This document shows, one piece after another, positions 23,831 through 36,790 of a stretch of DNA of 64,000 nt (position 1 is its first letter; each line of letters starts with the position of its first letter). The DNA lies in the NCBI GenBank assembly GCA_023055505.1, contig JALIRH010000113.1, positions 744,001 to 808,000 of the forward strand, read 5' to 3'. Source of the stretch: Callipepla californica brunnescens. Lineage: Eukaryota; Chordata; Aves; Galliformes; Odontophoridae. A model generated the notes under the pieces. That model was not told the origin of the DNA and ran no database searches. It saw nothing but the letters and a program-made list of their open reading frames with translations. The position numbers were made by a program, and so were the translations under genes.

Positions 23831-26800
23831 ATCCTAACTGCACAGGACGTGTATACTTAAAAAGAAGATAAGAAAGAAAATTTGTGGCTAAAAAGTCAGG
23901 GAAGATAAAAGGTCGGTCAAATCTGGTGAACACCAAAGTCACAACACAGAGAATAATTCTCTCAAAAACTGGATATCAGTTGGATGAATAAATCAAATAC
24001 ATCAGCAATGCTTTCAGCCCCATAGCCACATATTCAAATACAAAGTTTGCTTTAGAAAATCTGGTAAAAGATCTTTCAGGTGCAAAGTGGGGATTTTTTT
24101 ATTTTTTACAGAAGACTTTTTTGTATTTGTTTTGAATAGTCATTAATCAGAGCAATGGAGGGGAAAAAAAAACAGAAATGGAATATCACTTAACAAGGCT
24201 GCAATTAGTGGACTAACAAGTTTGTTATTTTTGTACTTTTTCCCACTGTATGACCTAACAGAATACTAGCAAGCCTTAAACATACCACAGCTCCAGTAAG
24301 AGCATTGTGGTCTTTCACAATGTTCAAGACCATACTGGAAGCCTTTGAGAATTTAGCTGTTGTAGAGCTAAAACACACTTGATGTCTTGTCCATATCAAT
24401 TTATCATGAATCATACGTCAAGAGATCAATATTGATGAAGACAGCATATAAGAAGGCATATGCCTGGATATGTTCCAGTCTCTAAGCATAACAGAAATCT
24501 TTAGGAATTTGGTCCTATCTTGATATCTGAAGAACAATGCAAATAATATCAGATTTCAGAGACATAAGAAATGCTTAACACAGCCAAGCCAGAGAAATGT
24601 ACAGGTGTCTTTCCCCAGTCGTTTCCAAAACCACTCTGTCCCTCTACATTTCTAGTTTTTATTCATCTGAGAGAAGAGGGGGAGGATGAATGTTTTTTGA
24701 TTAGTAAAACTAAGTTGTGCAACAATGCAATGAGAAGGTCATAGTTCAAATTCAACACGCTGGATTGCTTGTCTCCCTCAATCCGGTTCACTAAATCAGC
24801 AGCACTGAATTGCTATGATGACAGGAAGAATTTGGAAGGGGAGGAAAGTTGTGCTAGTACTGAAGACAAAAAATAAATCTATAAAATTATTGTCTTATTG
24901 TCTTAATCTCTTTCCAAAATCAGAAGAATCTGCCTATTAAAAGAGCGAAAATAACTTTTACCTTCACTGGAAGGATGGATTTGAGATTTAAGTGTCAACT
25001 ATGAGTATACACTGTTAGGTTTTGTTTTATTCTAACTCAAAAATTGTGTTTGATAGGAAAATTTTCCCAGCAATAAAAATGCTTCTCACACAAAATATCC
25101 ACTAAAATGAGTAGATATCCTCCCAGAATGTTTCTGATCCAAAAAAATGGCATAACAAGCTAGCCACAAAACCAGCTAAACATTGACTCCTGCCCAGATT
25201 ACCAAAAGCATTTACGCACTTAGCTTGCATTGAAAATTAGAAGCTTAAAACCCTTTGAGACTTTGGGCTCTTAAAAATTCAGATCAGAAAAATATATTCT
25301 TACAGAGAAATCAGATCATATCATGAGATTAAGGTTTATTCCTATTGAGAAATGAAACAGTATCTCACAGAGAAATTAGCATAACAACACAAATGCAAAA
25401 AGACTGAAACTGCAATTCTTTAAATTATTTCCATTTTTAAAAGCCTCAGTCATTAAGCATGAGAACTTGGTAGTAATCCTATCTCATCTGAGTGCTTGAA
25501 AACATTAGGTATAGTTTTCAAAACATTTTTAGACTTATAGCCAAGCTATGCATACTTAAGCATTAAATGCTCTAAAGTTGGACCTAAAAGTCAAAATCCT
25601 GACCCACAAATAGTTAAGAACTGATGTGCAGCAGAGAAAATTAGGTTTCTCTGAAGCTTCAGAGAGTCTCATCCATCCAGTGTTGGAACTTATCTGTATC
25701 TATGGATCTCATTTACTCTGCAGTAAGGTTTGATGCACATGGTTCACTCTTGGCAGTGCCAGAGACAGGGGCATGGCTGAGTGACCTCTCATTCCAAACT
25801 CATTTGAATGGTTATCTCCTTCTCCAGAGAGTGCAGGAGATGCAAGAAATAGTGATGAAAGTCCTTCTCTCAAAGCTGGATCACCAAACAGCAAATATGG
25901 CAAGATGCTGGTGGTAAGGTACATCAGTCCAACCACTGATCTCCTAAGACCGCTCCTCTACATCCAGCCTGTAGGGTAAGAGCTCACACCAGGGTCTATT
26001 AGTGTGAACATTAGTATCCTATGGCAGGGGAACAGTGCCAGAGAACAGTCTCAGGCATGATGGCTGAGGAATGAAAAGTGTGTGAGATTTAGGTATCTAA
26101 CATCCACCTGCTTCTCCAGCTTGGGCAGCCATTTTATGTGATTTTGCAACCTGAGAGGAGCAAGTCACAATCTGACACCTAAGTCCTATTTCAGTAGCAG
26201 GAACTATCTGGGTCTTTCCTTTTGGGGATAAGTCAAAGATACTTAGCTCTTGGAAATCAGCTCTAACACGTAGACAGACTCTTTGGCTGGGATTTACCCA
26301 TTAATTTTGAACCCTTTAAAGTTAGTTGTCTAGTGTAAACTAGTCACCTATCTCCCTTCTGCAGCCCATGCAAAAATATAAATCTGTCCAGAGAGAAATG
26401 CACTCCATTTATCTCAGACATTTCTCTTCACTTATTGTGCAAGGAAGGACTTGTGTATTGCTTTGCAGAGTGAGGCCCCAGCACTTAATACTCTCAGATC
26501 CCGCAGATCTCACAATATGACTACTGAAAATACATTCAGCTACTGAATGCACAGAGGTGCATCTGAGCTGTCAGTATCTCTCAGTCTAGCCCTATATCTG
26601 CATACACCTTGCTTGTAAATCATCAGCAGAACGAACACATTTTTTCACTGAGACTTTTCTCAGTTTGAGAGTAAGAGATATTTTTCTGTGATCCATAAGT
26701 AAAGCTTCCAAAGTCAAGAAGAAATCGTTCCTTGACAGGAAAAAAATAGAACTATTTTTTTCTTTTTTTTTTAAACAATTGGCCATTTTCCCTTTTTTCC

Positions 26801-27962
26801 ACAGCAGAGACAAGATCAAGAAAGCTAGAGATGCTCTTATCCCCACGGTTACTAAAAAGCAAATGAACACACAAAAAAACACAGTCTGGGAAAAAAAAAA
26901 ATTACTGAAATTGAGACACAAGCGAGAATCCAAGCATCATTTTCAATACAAACCTTGACAACCCTATGTTGTCTTACAGTACAATCTTTTATTATATATG
27001 CAGCTAATACACAATTCAATGTGTCATTTTTTTGGATGAGATAGCAAGAAATTCCAAGAATCGTTCAGCCAAAGGTAACTATGAGTATAATATCATGTGT
27101 GGGTATAAAAACTGAAACCCCCTATTTTTTGAAGCACTTCACAGAAGATTTTAAAAATCCACCTTCCATTAGAGCCAAATTCCAGCCTCAGATACACACT
27201 CAAGGCTCTCATTAAAGGCATGGGGAGCCAGAAGTACTTTGTTGAGGGCAGACTTCAACTGATTTCGGTATTTAACCTTAAAGAACAACTCTACTGAAAC
27301 CTTGATTAGCCAAATGGAACAGAGACATGAAAGTAGTTTAGATTAACAGGGTTTGGATAAGTGGGAGAGGTTTTAGTGTTTTGTTATGCACTTTAATAGA
27401 CATGACCTTAGGCCACAAATCAGCAAGGCTCCTAGGCACATGCATAACATTAACCATATGAGTAGCTGAAGTCAGTAGAACTGCTTGCTCTCTGAAACAT
27501 AGGCGTATGTGAAAGTACAAGGTAAATGTGAACCCCAGTTTTGCATAGAAGGATAGTGGCAATAACTAAGGATTGCATCTTGCTCAGTTTTATTCTTAAC
27601 ACTAAATACAAGCTTAAAGCAAGCACCCTGAGGAAAAAAAAAATGCTAATTTGAGAACAGGTGTCCCATTCAAGCCAGACAAGTCAATGGACCAGTTGGT
27701 GTTGGGTACAAGGTGAGAAAAATCTTAGATGGGAACAATTAAAAATCTGTCAATAGAGCTGAGAAAACATATCCCAGCCAGTCTGGAAGCGAGTACAGAA
27801 ATGCCCAGAGGAATTTCATTCTCCTTAGCCTTCAGAACAAAGTTGTATATCTGCACTGGTTTTTATCCCAGTTTGCAAGGAAAATTAAGTACTGAAGAAT
27901 CTGTCTGTACTCCAGTCATCCCCAGTAATTTTTGCACCCAGCTGTAAAGAAGGCAACAGTCA
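23831..27962. other. 4.1-kb non-coding stretch
   Basis: No supported exon. AT-rich unique sequence with one probable old repeat trace at 26078-26240, listed separately. Confidence 0.55.
26078..26240. repeat. probable old sauropsid interspersed repeat
   Basis: GATTTAGGTATCTAACATCCA and, about 100 bases on, CTGACACCTAAGTCCTATTTC form an opposed pair resembling the TTAGGCACCTAA-type motifs that recur in old repeats of reptiles and birds. Strongly decayed; the family is not named. Confidence 0.35.
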
Positions 27963-28700
27963 CTGAATCACAGAATCACAGAATGGCCTGGGTTAGGGAC
28001 CTCAAGGATCACAAATCTCCAGCCCTCCTGCCACAGGCAGGGCCACCAACCTCCCCATTTAATACTAGACCAGGCTGCACAGGGCCCTATCCAATCTGGC
28101 CTTGAACACTTCTAGGGGCATCCACAACCTCTCTGGGCAGCCTGTTCCAGCACCTCACCACTCTCATCGTAAAGAACTTCCCCCTGACATCCAACCTAAA
28201 TCTTCCCTCCCTCAACCATTTCCCCTTGTCGTGCTGTTATCTATCCTTTCAAAGAGTTTACTCCCCTCCTGTTTATAGGCTCCCTTTAGGTACTGAGAGG
28301 CTGCAATTAGGTCACCCCGCAGTCTTCTTTTCTCCAGGCTGAACAAGCCCAGCTCCCTCAGCCTGTCTTGGTGGGGAGGTGCTCCAGCCCCCTGATCATC
28401 CTCATGGCTCTCCTCTGGACCCTCTCCAACAGCTCTCTATCTTTCCTGTACTGGGGGCTCCAGACCTGGACACAGTACATCAGATGGGGCCTCACAAGAG
28501 CAGAGTAGAGAGGGACAGTCACCTCCCTGTCCCTGCTGGCTACCCTGCTCCTGATGGAGCCCAGGATAACATTTGCTTTACAAGCTGCAAGAGTACACTG
28601 CTGGCTCATGTTAAGTTTTTCATCCATCAGGACCCCCAGGTCCTTCTCTGCAGGGCTGCTCTCAAGGACTGCTCCTTCCAGTCTGTAATCCTGAAAGTCC
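27963..28700 (-). mobile_element. CR1 LINE, about 740 bp, with readable ORF2 C-terminus
   Basis: The 3' end is at 27963 (complement of the octamer tail: CTGAATCACAGAATCACAG). On the minus strand the frame from about 28690 to 28358 reads ESSPAEKDLGVLMDEKLNMS, then [20 protein letters not shown], then ELLERVQRRAMRMIRGLEHL, a classic CR1 ORF2 C-terminal region. The 3' UTR contains CCTGTTCCAGCACCTCACCAC in complement form. The 5' end is truncated near 28700, where a cluster of TGAAAGT repeats begins. It is defective because the endonuclease and palm domain are absent. Confidence 0.95.
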
Positions 28701-30195
28701 TGCAATCCTGAAAGTCTGACAAAAAGAGCCTTCAGACAAAGGTGAAAGTCCCTACAGACATGAAAGTGCTGCAAGTCCCTAAGAAATAACCCAGCTAAAA
28801 GGACATCTGTTCAAATTCCGTGTGGGATAAAATCCTGTTGGAAACCAAACTTTATTTGAGTGTTCATTGCATGTTTGAGGAGAAGAGTTTTCTGGGTTTC
28901 CTTCTTTTAAAGTACTGCACATAAGAAAAAACGTGATGTTGACTCACTTATGAATAGAAAAGCAAACAAATCCAATAGCAAAGGTTGGCAATCAACCAAC
29001 TTGTAGGAAAACTATATTTTTTTACATAGTTGAGGATACAGAGAACCAAGGCTCCTGTTGTTTTGACAAATCCCACTGCCTTACTCTCATCAAAAAAGTG
29101 AACATAACAGTCACTCACCTGTTTTCCAAAGGTAATGTGGGCATCTGGGAGCTGAGTAACTGTCAAAGTCTGTGGTGATAGGACAGTGAACTACCTAGGA
29201 TAGCTTTGCCATTTATTTTTAGTTTATAACATCCCTTATCCTAAACATCCCAAACTTGCCTGTCCACTAATCGCTACTATTTGAGAAAACATTAAGGAGT
29301 AGTATGTGCTAGCAAAGGCATATGCCTACACAACGAAGGACCTAAAATCTAAAACAGAGATAATACAGAGCTGCAATAAATCAAGCCTCCTCACAACACT
29401 ATCTGATAGTTTTTTTCCCCACAGTGATTAATAATTGTTTCCTAGATGATCACCCAGAATTTCCATGGACTCTCATAGACATTTGGTGATAGTTAAATGC
29501 CTGAGCTCTGTGCTCCTTCACATCAGCTTGCACACAGGTTTCCTCCTTCTCACACCATGCTGTGGGATGCAGTCACATTCCCTCCCCATACTTAGCATTA
29601 GGAACTCAGTAAGCCACAAAAGTCTCTCACATTGGCATGAGGCATCGGGTACTGCAGGATGAATGATTTTGATCCAGAAGTTTTCAACCTTGGCTATTAC
29701 TAAGTGGGAAAGAGCCGAAAAGAAACAAGAGCTCCTTGTGGGCATTTCCATTTGCTAACAAAAAAGATATGTACACAAACTAGCACATCCGAAGTTTGGA
29801 AAGAATGATTTTTTTTTTTCTTTTTCTGTTGCATTACTCTGGTCATACCAATGTTTTATTAGTAAAGGTTTTAATAAAGTCTATGGGGAAAAATAAGAAA
29901 AACAAAAGAAAAACAAAGAATCCCATATTAAAATGTTCTGGAAGAATAAACATCTGTGCCTTATGGGACACATACATCAAGCTGCGTGACACAAATGGCA
30001 TGTTCAATCTGCCTTCTTAATCTTCATTCCCACTGTAGGGCTATTGCTGAAAATGAACTGGGGAGAAGCATCATTCCTTTCTACTGTATGTTTTAACAAA
30101 TATGGGGAGAAAACAGTTATAAAGGGGAAGTGCTTTTGTTATACACTTATGAGTTGAGCCCCTATATAAGGATCTTTTTGTGAAGCAAAAGCGCG
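28701..30195. other. 1.5-kb non-coding stretch
   Basis: No supported exon or recognised repeat. It starts with four TGAAAGT copies (from 28692 to 28767) next to the CR1 5' end. Confidence 0.5.
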
Positions 30196-30785
30196 TCAAG
30201 GGAATTGGGAGGACTGTGGTGAAAGCAAGACAGTGTGGGGATGTAGCAAATTGATGTTGATAACAACATAACCATAACAGAGAGAGGCAATGCATTCCTT
30301 GTCTGCATGCAGGCTTACATCCCTCACTGCCTTCAGTAGAAACTCAACACAAAAAGACAGAGAGGAGCGGCTTGCCTGAACTAACATGAAAATTGTAACC
30401 TTTCCAGTGAAAATAAAAGTTCCTAGAGCTGCAAAAAGAAGCACTAATGTGGTGATAGCAGTGATAAGGAGGAGAAACAGACAGCAGTAAGCACAGGTAA
30501 CAGAAGCGCCCTGAAGAAAAAGACATTTGCACTTGAACTGTTCAATGCTTTGTCTCTCCAGTACTTTTTGCACTGTCATTCTGTCTCTGAACTCAAACGT
30601 TGCTGGTGTAAATCTGTCACAGGTCCACAGCCTTGTGCCACTCAGCAGGGGGATCATATCCTCACTGGTCCCAGAGCCTTTTCCATGAAAGGCTGGAACA
30701 GCAGCTTATTGCTGTTATCCTCCAATAAATCTTTGTGATTATCTATGCACAAAAGGTTTCCCTTTATAGAGTCATTTTCTTCATC
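30196..30785 (-). pseudogene. coding-like block with a membrane helix and an apparent frameshift
   Basis: On the minus strand two frames look coding and overlap. The first (30785 down to a stop at 30654) gives 43 residues, acidic and polar, beginning DEENDSIKGNLLCIDNHKD. The second (open from 30705 to 30196, first Met codon at 30657-30655) contains SEDMIPLLSGTRLW, then FEFRDRMTVQKVLERQS, then a strongly hydrophobic stretch at about 30420-30505 (CAYCCLFLLLITAITTLVLL) that would make one transmembrane helix. Moving from the first frame to the second needs one added base (or two fewer). A run of four A (minus strand) at 30679-30682 lies in the overlap and is a plausible site for a lost base. Codons after the helix look less protein-like, so the real coding part, if any, may end near 30400. 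GT/GC donor-like sites lie there but none is convincing. It could be an exon with an assembly error, a decayed pseudogene, or coincidence. I do not recognise the protein. Confidence 0.3.
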
Positions 30786-32969
30786 TTACACATCAGATGG
30801 TGCTTTGTGATAGAGAGCACTGGTTGGAAAAGCACCCACAGATGCTGCTTTTTCTTAACCTTGGGCTTCTAGGTATGGATCTCGAGCAGTAGTTCCAAAT
30901 GTTATGGGGAACCTCACTATTTGCTCTTGGCTCTATTTTGATGCTGATAGCACCTCACAGAAGAGAGATGCAAATGCAGGAAACCCACCCCAAGGACAGC
31001 TAAGGAAATAACTCCTAAATTGGGTTTTGGTACAGCCTCACAGGAATTTAGTGAATTATTGGTCTATATAATTCTGTGACACCATTCAAAAGAGAAAAAC
31101 AGCTAGCTTAAGCATTTATGTTTTAGGTAGGAAAAAATACAGCAGATATGCTAAGTCTAAAAAGACTGTAGAGCTGTTAGAAAAAAATTTCTACCCTGGC
31201 AAAAATGTCAATGAATTTTTATGATATTTGCAGAACATGCAAGATGTTAGACCTTCAGGCTACATCTGAAACATTTTATACAATAAACGTACCCTGGACC
31301 ATTTTCTTGCTTAGGGGCCAACTGGCATATACTGTTCCACATCCATCTCCTCCAAATCTTCTGCTCTCCAGATCAGGTTGGCTACAACCAGACTGTCTGC
31401 AGGGAATAATTCTGTCCTAATTCCTGAAATGCCAAGGAATTGCTCAGGACAGAGCTAGTCGGAATAGGCTGAAAACATGTCACAGACTGCTCTGAATAAC
31501 GCTATAAACAATAAAGCCCCAGTGTGCAGTGGAAGCTCCTGGCATGGTTTGATTTGCTAGTACAGACATATCCAAGGAAAGTTGTAAGACAGATCTTAGG
31601 CAACTTCACTGGATAAAACAGTTTCAAAGAAATGAAGCATTCTATGGGTCCTGATTTTCACACTGCAAAGTGTGCAGATTTACTGGGGTTTTGGTGATCT
31701 CCATGTGGAAAACTGGTTGCACTTCAGTGAAGAAGCCTCTGTAAGCAGTTGTGAGGCCCTCAGGATGAAGGCATACCAACATTCTGTATAGAACCATAGT
31801 ACACAGATGGAGTACTGCACACTGCTGACATACGATAGCATAACATGTGGAGTTAAACCGTAACTCCTAGTTTGGCCATCTGCTGACAATAGGAATGCAT
31901 ACCTGAGCTCTGCAGTTGTCTCCTAAGGAGATGTTATCAGTTTTGTTTTCTGGTAGAAGAAACTGAAGAATATACAAAGCTCCATGACCTGAGTGAGCTG
32001 GGCACCCCCAAAACCCAGTTTCAGGTGAAAGTCCAAAATAACTCTGTTACTCCCAGAAGTGTAATCCACATCACCTGCATAGAGCATGTCAAACTTGTTT
32101 GCAGAAATGCTAAGTCTAAGTACATAGCTATAGGATAAGCTTCCCACTATCTGATTTTCCTGGAGAGATTTTAGAAGGACACAAGGGTCACAAGCTGTTT
32201 GCAGAGAAATGTACAAGAATTTTCATTTCTTGTGTTCTGTATGTTTCAAGCAATAGCCCAGAACTGGCTTAAGCTACTGCCAACTTCTGTTAAGGAAATA
32301 GCACTGTAGAAATAGGGTCCTTCACACCAAACATGAGTTGGACTCCCGTATGTAGGATCTTTTCCAAGCAGAGCCCCATCCTGCCACCTCTCATCCATCT
32401 CACCAAGAACACACAAGCACTATTTGTTTTCCTCCTTTTCAGCCTGCACAGCAATGTTTTTTCTGGCTTGGATCCACAAAGGGAAAATATAACAAAGGAA
32501 AAGTCAAGGATGGATTATAGCTCTGACAGAAATTTAACGACAAGCACATTGGCATTTTCTCTTTTATTTTAACATTTCATTTTACCAGTTTCACTACAGT
32601 CTTCTGCTAGGTAACGTGCTGGATTTTGTTCATTGCAAATAGCCAAAACCTATGATGTGTTCCTGTAGTGTATCACTCTAATACCTCTCAGCCTGCACCT
32701 CTTGTCTTTCCTAGCTGATCTTAACAAAGAGATATCCAAATGTTATAAAATGGTTTGCAATTGCTAAAAGCTCTTTTTAAAATATTTTTTTTCCTCTCAT
32801 CTCCCACATCATCTGCACTTGGAGGTGTGGTTACATTAGTTCACAGGGAAAATAAAAAAATGAGACGTGGCTGAGTTTTTAGAAAAGGATAGTACATCCT
32901 GCCTAGAGGCTGCTTTCATCATGGAAACTAGGATTATAGGCTATTCTCCTGCTTCTTCTTGCATCATTT

Positions 32970-33115
32970 GAGACATTAAAGTGAGATATCTAAATTGGAG
33001 CCTATTTTTCATCTATAACCAACAGATGCAGACAGATACGCTCATTGCCCGTATAGGGAGCTGAGTATGAGCCCCTAGGCAAGTTGATCTGGTGCCTGAA
33101 GTTAGGTGGAATGAA
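32970..33115. repeat. probable old sauropsid interspersed repeat
   Basis: GAGATATCTAAATTGGAGCCTA and, further on, GGTGCCTGAAGTTAGGTGGA are similar in style to the opposed GGCACCTAA-type motifs at 26078-26240. Decayed, low confidence. Confidence 0.3.
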
Positions 33116-35798
33116 TCCAAGCTGAAGGTCTTCATTTTGCAGATTGTATTATTTTAATATGATTAAAGCATCTAAGGCACAGGATATGTATTTTTTCCCC
33201 AAAATTGGAATAATAGAATGGAAAAATAATGTGATCTTTCAGGATTAGGCATGGGTGCTTGGAAGAAAAGATTACACGTCAATGAGAACTTCGATAAAGA
33301 GGTTTGAAATATTTTTTTTTTAAATAAGGAATGAAAAAAAAGCTTAAGCGCACTTAGATTTCTGGAAAAACTATATCAACAGTTCATTGCTGAATTTTAT
33401 GCCTTTTACCCATCTATAATGAACTATGTTACTCATAGCCTTTAAGTAGATAGATTTCTAGCACTGTATCTAGATAAAATATAGGTGGAAGAAGACGAAA
33501 TACTGTAGGAACAACACAGAAATATGACAGAAAAAAAAAAAAACACTGAAAAACACAAAAGATTTCTTTTCTTACCAATTTTTACAAGGCACACCTGGAT
33601 CCTTCCATGCCTTGTGTAAGCCATGGTTAACTGATTAACAGCGATTTTTTTCTCCTTAAAATAGTGCTATGAAATAATGATATCATTCACTATATACCAC
33701 TTGAGAATCATGTAACACTACAAAATAGTAGAGAAAGGTAGGTTAAGTTGGGGTTAACACAAAACACAAAAACTGTACAAGGGGACACTTCTGAAGATAC
33801 CATCCAAAGCATGAGTCAAGAAGGTCATTTGCATAGTTGTTAAACCAGGCACAAAGAACTGTTCTCATTGTCAGAAACTACAATAGATAAGCTTATTTTT
33901 CCTATACGGATATGGATTATCTTTCTCATAACAACCCCATGCCTGTATGTTTCTGACTTCTTGAAAAATATTTTAGGACCACCTCACCCCAGTACCATTA
34001 AAGAATCCTGATTAGAAAACACTATAAATTAAATTAACCTAGATGTTTACATCATTACACGTAAGCAGTTATTTTCAAATATTCCTGATACACCATTTTC
34101 CTGTTTAAGAATCAAGAGCTCTTTGTAGGATAACATATTTCACGGATTTCTTTTTTTTTTTTTTAAAGGACTGACTCTTTTAACAGAAAGAATGTGAAAG
34201 AAAGCATGAGCCCTAGTGGTTTTACTACTATGAGAATGCACCTCTGTGAAAGCATTTTACAAGTCATATTCTGGGCCTCCACCATTATTTCTTTCACTGA
34301 ACAAATGGTTATAATTTGGTTTCACTTCAGAAGTATGTTCATTTTTGGAATAAATGAGACAATATCTTTGGAGAACTGGACTCCTTTAGGCAATGCATTA
34401 TCTAGGCCACAGCAACTCAGCTTGGCCACAAGGCAGTCTATAATCAATAGTCCAGAATATCTCTCTGGTATGGATCTACCCTTTTCTTTCTCTGCCATTA
34501 AGTGCTGGCTGAAGCCGGCAGATGCGTTTGTGTCAAGGATTTAGCAGTGCACACAGCAAGGAAGCGAGGAGCAACAATAAGCTATGACAACCCTCATTTA
34601 TAACTTCTTATTCTCCCCTTGACCTGGAGCAAACATTGGAGTATGCCAAAAGTACCTTCATCTTGAATCATTACTCATTTCCAGTGTTGAAGTGTCTTGC
34701 TTCACTTCACCTATCAGCATATTCATTTGTTGAATTTTGTTTATATCAAGGCCACCTGGTTCATAGGAATAAACAATCTTTTTACTCAGTGTATAAATAT
34801 AACGAAGCAATTTTAGCTTTACATTTAGCTTAAGTTCTCAGATTCTTTAGAATCAGCAATGAGTGTGGAATGAGAACTAAAAAAAAACCCTATTCCCTCT
34901 TCTATTTTCAGGAAACCTACTCAAGCAAGAAAAAAAGACTGTTCCAGCAGAATTTTCCACATTTCTATACGTCATTTTAATTTACTAATTCAAATAAAAG
35001 GCAAGTCAAACCCTATTCTTCTGACTTTGCAATTCGATACATGAAAAAGGAAATAAGAACAATTGCATACTTCAATGCAAGAGTTGAAAAAGACAAGACA
35101 TTTCACATTATGAATACCTTTAGCCTTTCCATCACTGGACATCCACTTATTTTGAAGGAGTTTTTCTGTAGATGTGATCAGGCCATATCCTTGAAGTTCT
35201 CTTCCCAATTAAAGAATCCACAGTGGTGAAATACTGTGCTGTGAGAAAAGGTTCTTTTATTAGAATAAGTCATCTGTTCAGTATGGAGGAATTTCCATTT
35301 CATAACATCATATAACTCTTCAAGACTGTGGTGCTTAATTCAAGGCGATTGTGCCAAAGTGTTCCTGGAAATTACAGAGATCAATGAAAGAGATTTCAGC
35401 ACCAGATTCAGAGATGGTTAAAGCTATAACAAAAGTAGAACAATCAAACTGCGAAGTGAATGGAGGATGTTAGATTTCTCAAGACAATTTTGTACTTCTC
35501 TGAAATCTGATAAGGAAGAATTGTGAAGAAAAGAACATATGAAGGATGGGAACAGAAGCTGAAGAACACAGTGAAATATATATGGATGTATCTGAAACAG
35601 GTTATTCCAGACAAAACCAATTTCTCTGTCTGTTTATCAAATATATATTTTATAGATAAGAGAATCCTTTGAGCTAATCTATTTAAATTTCACAAAAAAA
35701 CAGAGACATACTGAGGATGATTACTTGCAACAGAGATAATAGATGTTGTGGCAATTCTTAGGTGGGTAGATTTTTAGATGAAGTTCCTAAACATGTCC

Positions 35799-35819
35799 AA
35801 AAAAAAAAAAAAAAAAAAA
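35799..35819. repeat. A21 homopolymer tract
   Basis: Uninterrupted run of 21 A. No retroposon body recognised on the upstream side. Confidence 0.9.
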
Positions 35820-36479
35820 GTAGATTGACAGTTTTATCCTTTCACTAACCATCCCAAAAGGTTAAGTCTTTAGACTTATTTTCAGTATCCATTAACTGAA
35901 ATCTGTCTTAGAGTCTCAGGTAACAAAACAAAGGATTTTGCCGATGCAAAATTTCCTACTGGGTGATTTTTTTCTTAGTGAGAAGGTGTAGAAAAAAGGA
36001 TGAAAGTTAGCAGCATTCACCAATGAGCAAGAGTTCTGCTCTTGGGTACCCAGATTAACTGGGATTCTAAGACTGAGAGGTTGAAGTTTCTCTTTTTTTC
36101 ACTGTGTAAAAGCCTGACAGTACCTAAATTACTGTCTAGATTTCTAAAAGTAAGTTATCACTAGGATTGTCCCTGTTTGACTTGTGTGACAAAATTGCTT
36201 TCTTGAAGCTTTAAATCCATTGGCTGGTAATGTTTAAGATAGGAGAAGTCTGGACGAGTTGTTACATTGGCAATATTAAAGTATGGAATTTAAAAAAAAA
36301 GAGGTATTTTATGCAAGGAAAGGGAAATAAAACCACCATTGTCTAAAGCAGCATCAGGAAAACATTAACTGTACTGTCTACAATTCAATTGACCCAGAAA
36401 CATTGTTTTAGTTCTTGGCAGGTGACTTACTGGAGAAGAAAGGAAAGGACAATCATTAGGACTGTACAAAGAAAAGAAG

Positions 36480-36790
36480 AACCTGTCTTCTAAGAGGACA
36501 TTAAATATTTGGTTTGCTTAGTCTATCAAATGAAGTTTCAAGAGTGAATGATCTGCTCCATAATACATTAGAAGAGTAAGCCCAGAGAGGAGTAAGTACT
36601 ATTTAAACCTGAAAATCAGTGCTACAACAAGAAACAATTAACAGCAAATAGAGTACATCTGGCAATGTAGCTAGGCTGGGTTTCTGCAATGGTCTTCCAG
36701 TAGCAAGAAACATAGCTAAGTCCAGGATGAAGTTCAACCAATTAATGAGGTTGGCTGGACTATCAGTGTACAAGGCATCAGGAGCCAGAA
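36480..36790 (+). mobile_element. old CR1/L3-like LINE 3' fragment
   Basis: AATATTTGGTTTGCTTAGTC followed by TATCAAATGAAGTTTCAAGAG resembles the C-terminal ORF2 region of old CR1/L3 elements (pattern: phenylalanine-glycine-leucine-phenylalanine-serine, then basic residues). ACAACAAGAAACAATTAACAG downstream keeps the expected order, as does a late GGTTGGCTGGACTATCAGTG. Many substitutions and indels; no octamer tail is seen. Confidence 0.5.

Larger units (their letters stand above)
30786..36479. other. 5.7-kb non-coding stretch
   Basis: No supported exon. A minus-strand open frame at 32216-31923 (97 codons) has a somewhat protein-like composition but no motif. An old repeat trace at 32970-33115 and an A21 tract at 35799-35819 are listed separately. 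Confidence 0.5.

Noticed and set aside
31923..32216. 97-codon minus-strand open frame
   Set aside because: No motif, no splice signals, no homologue recognised; kept only as background.
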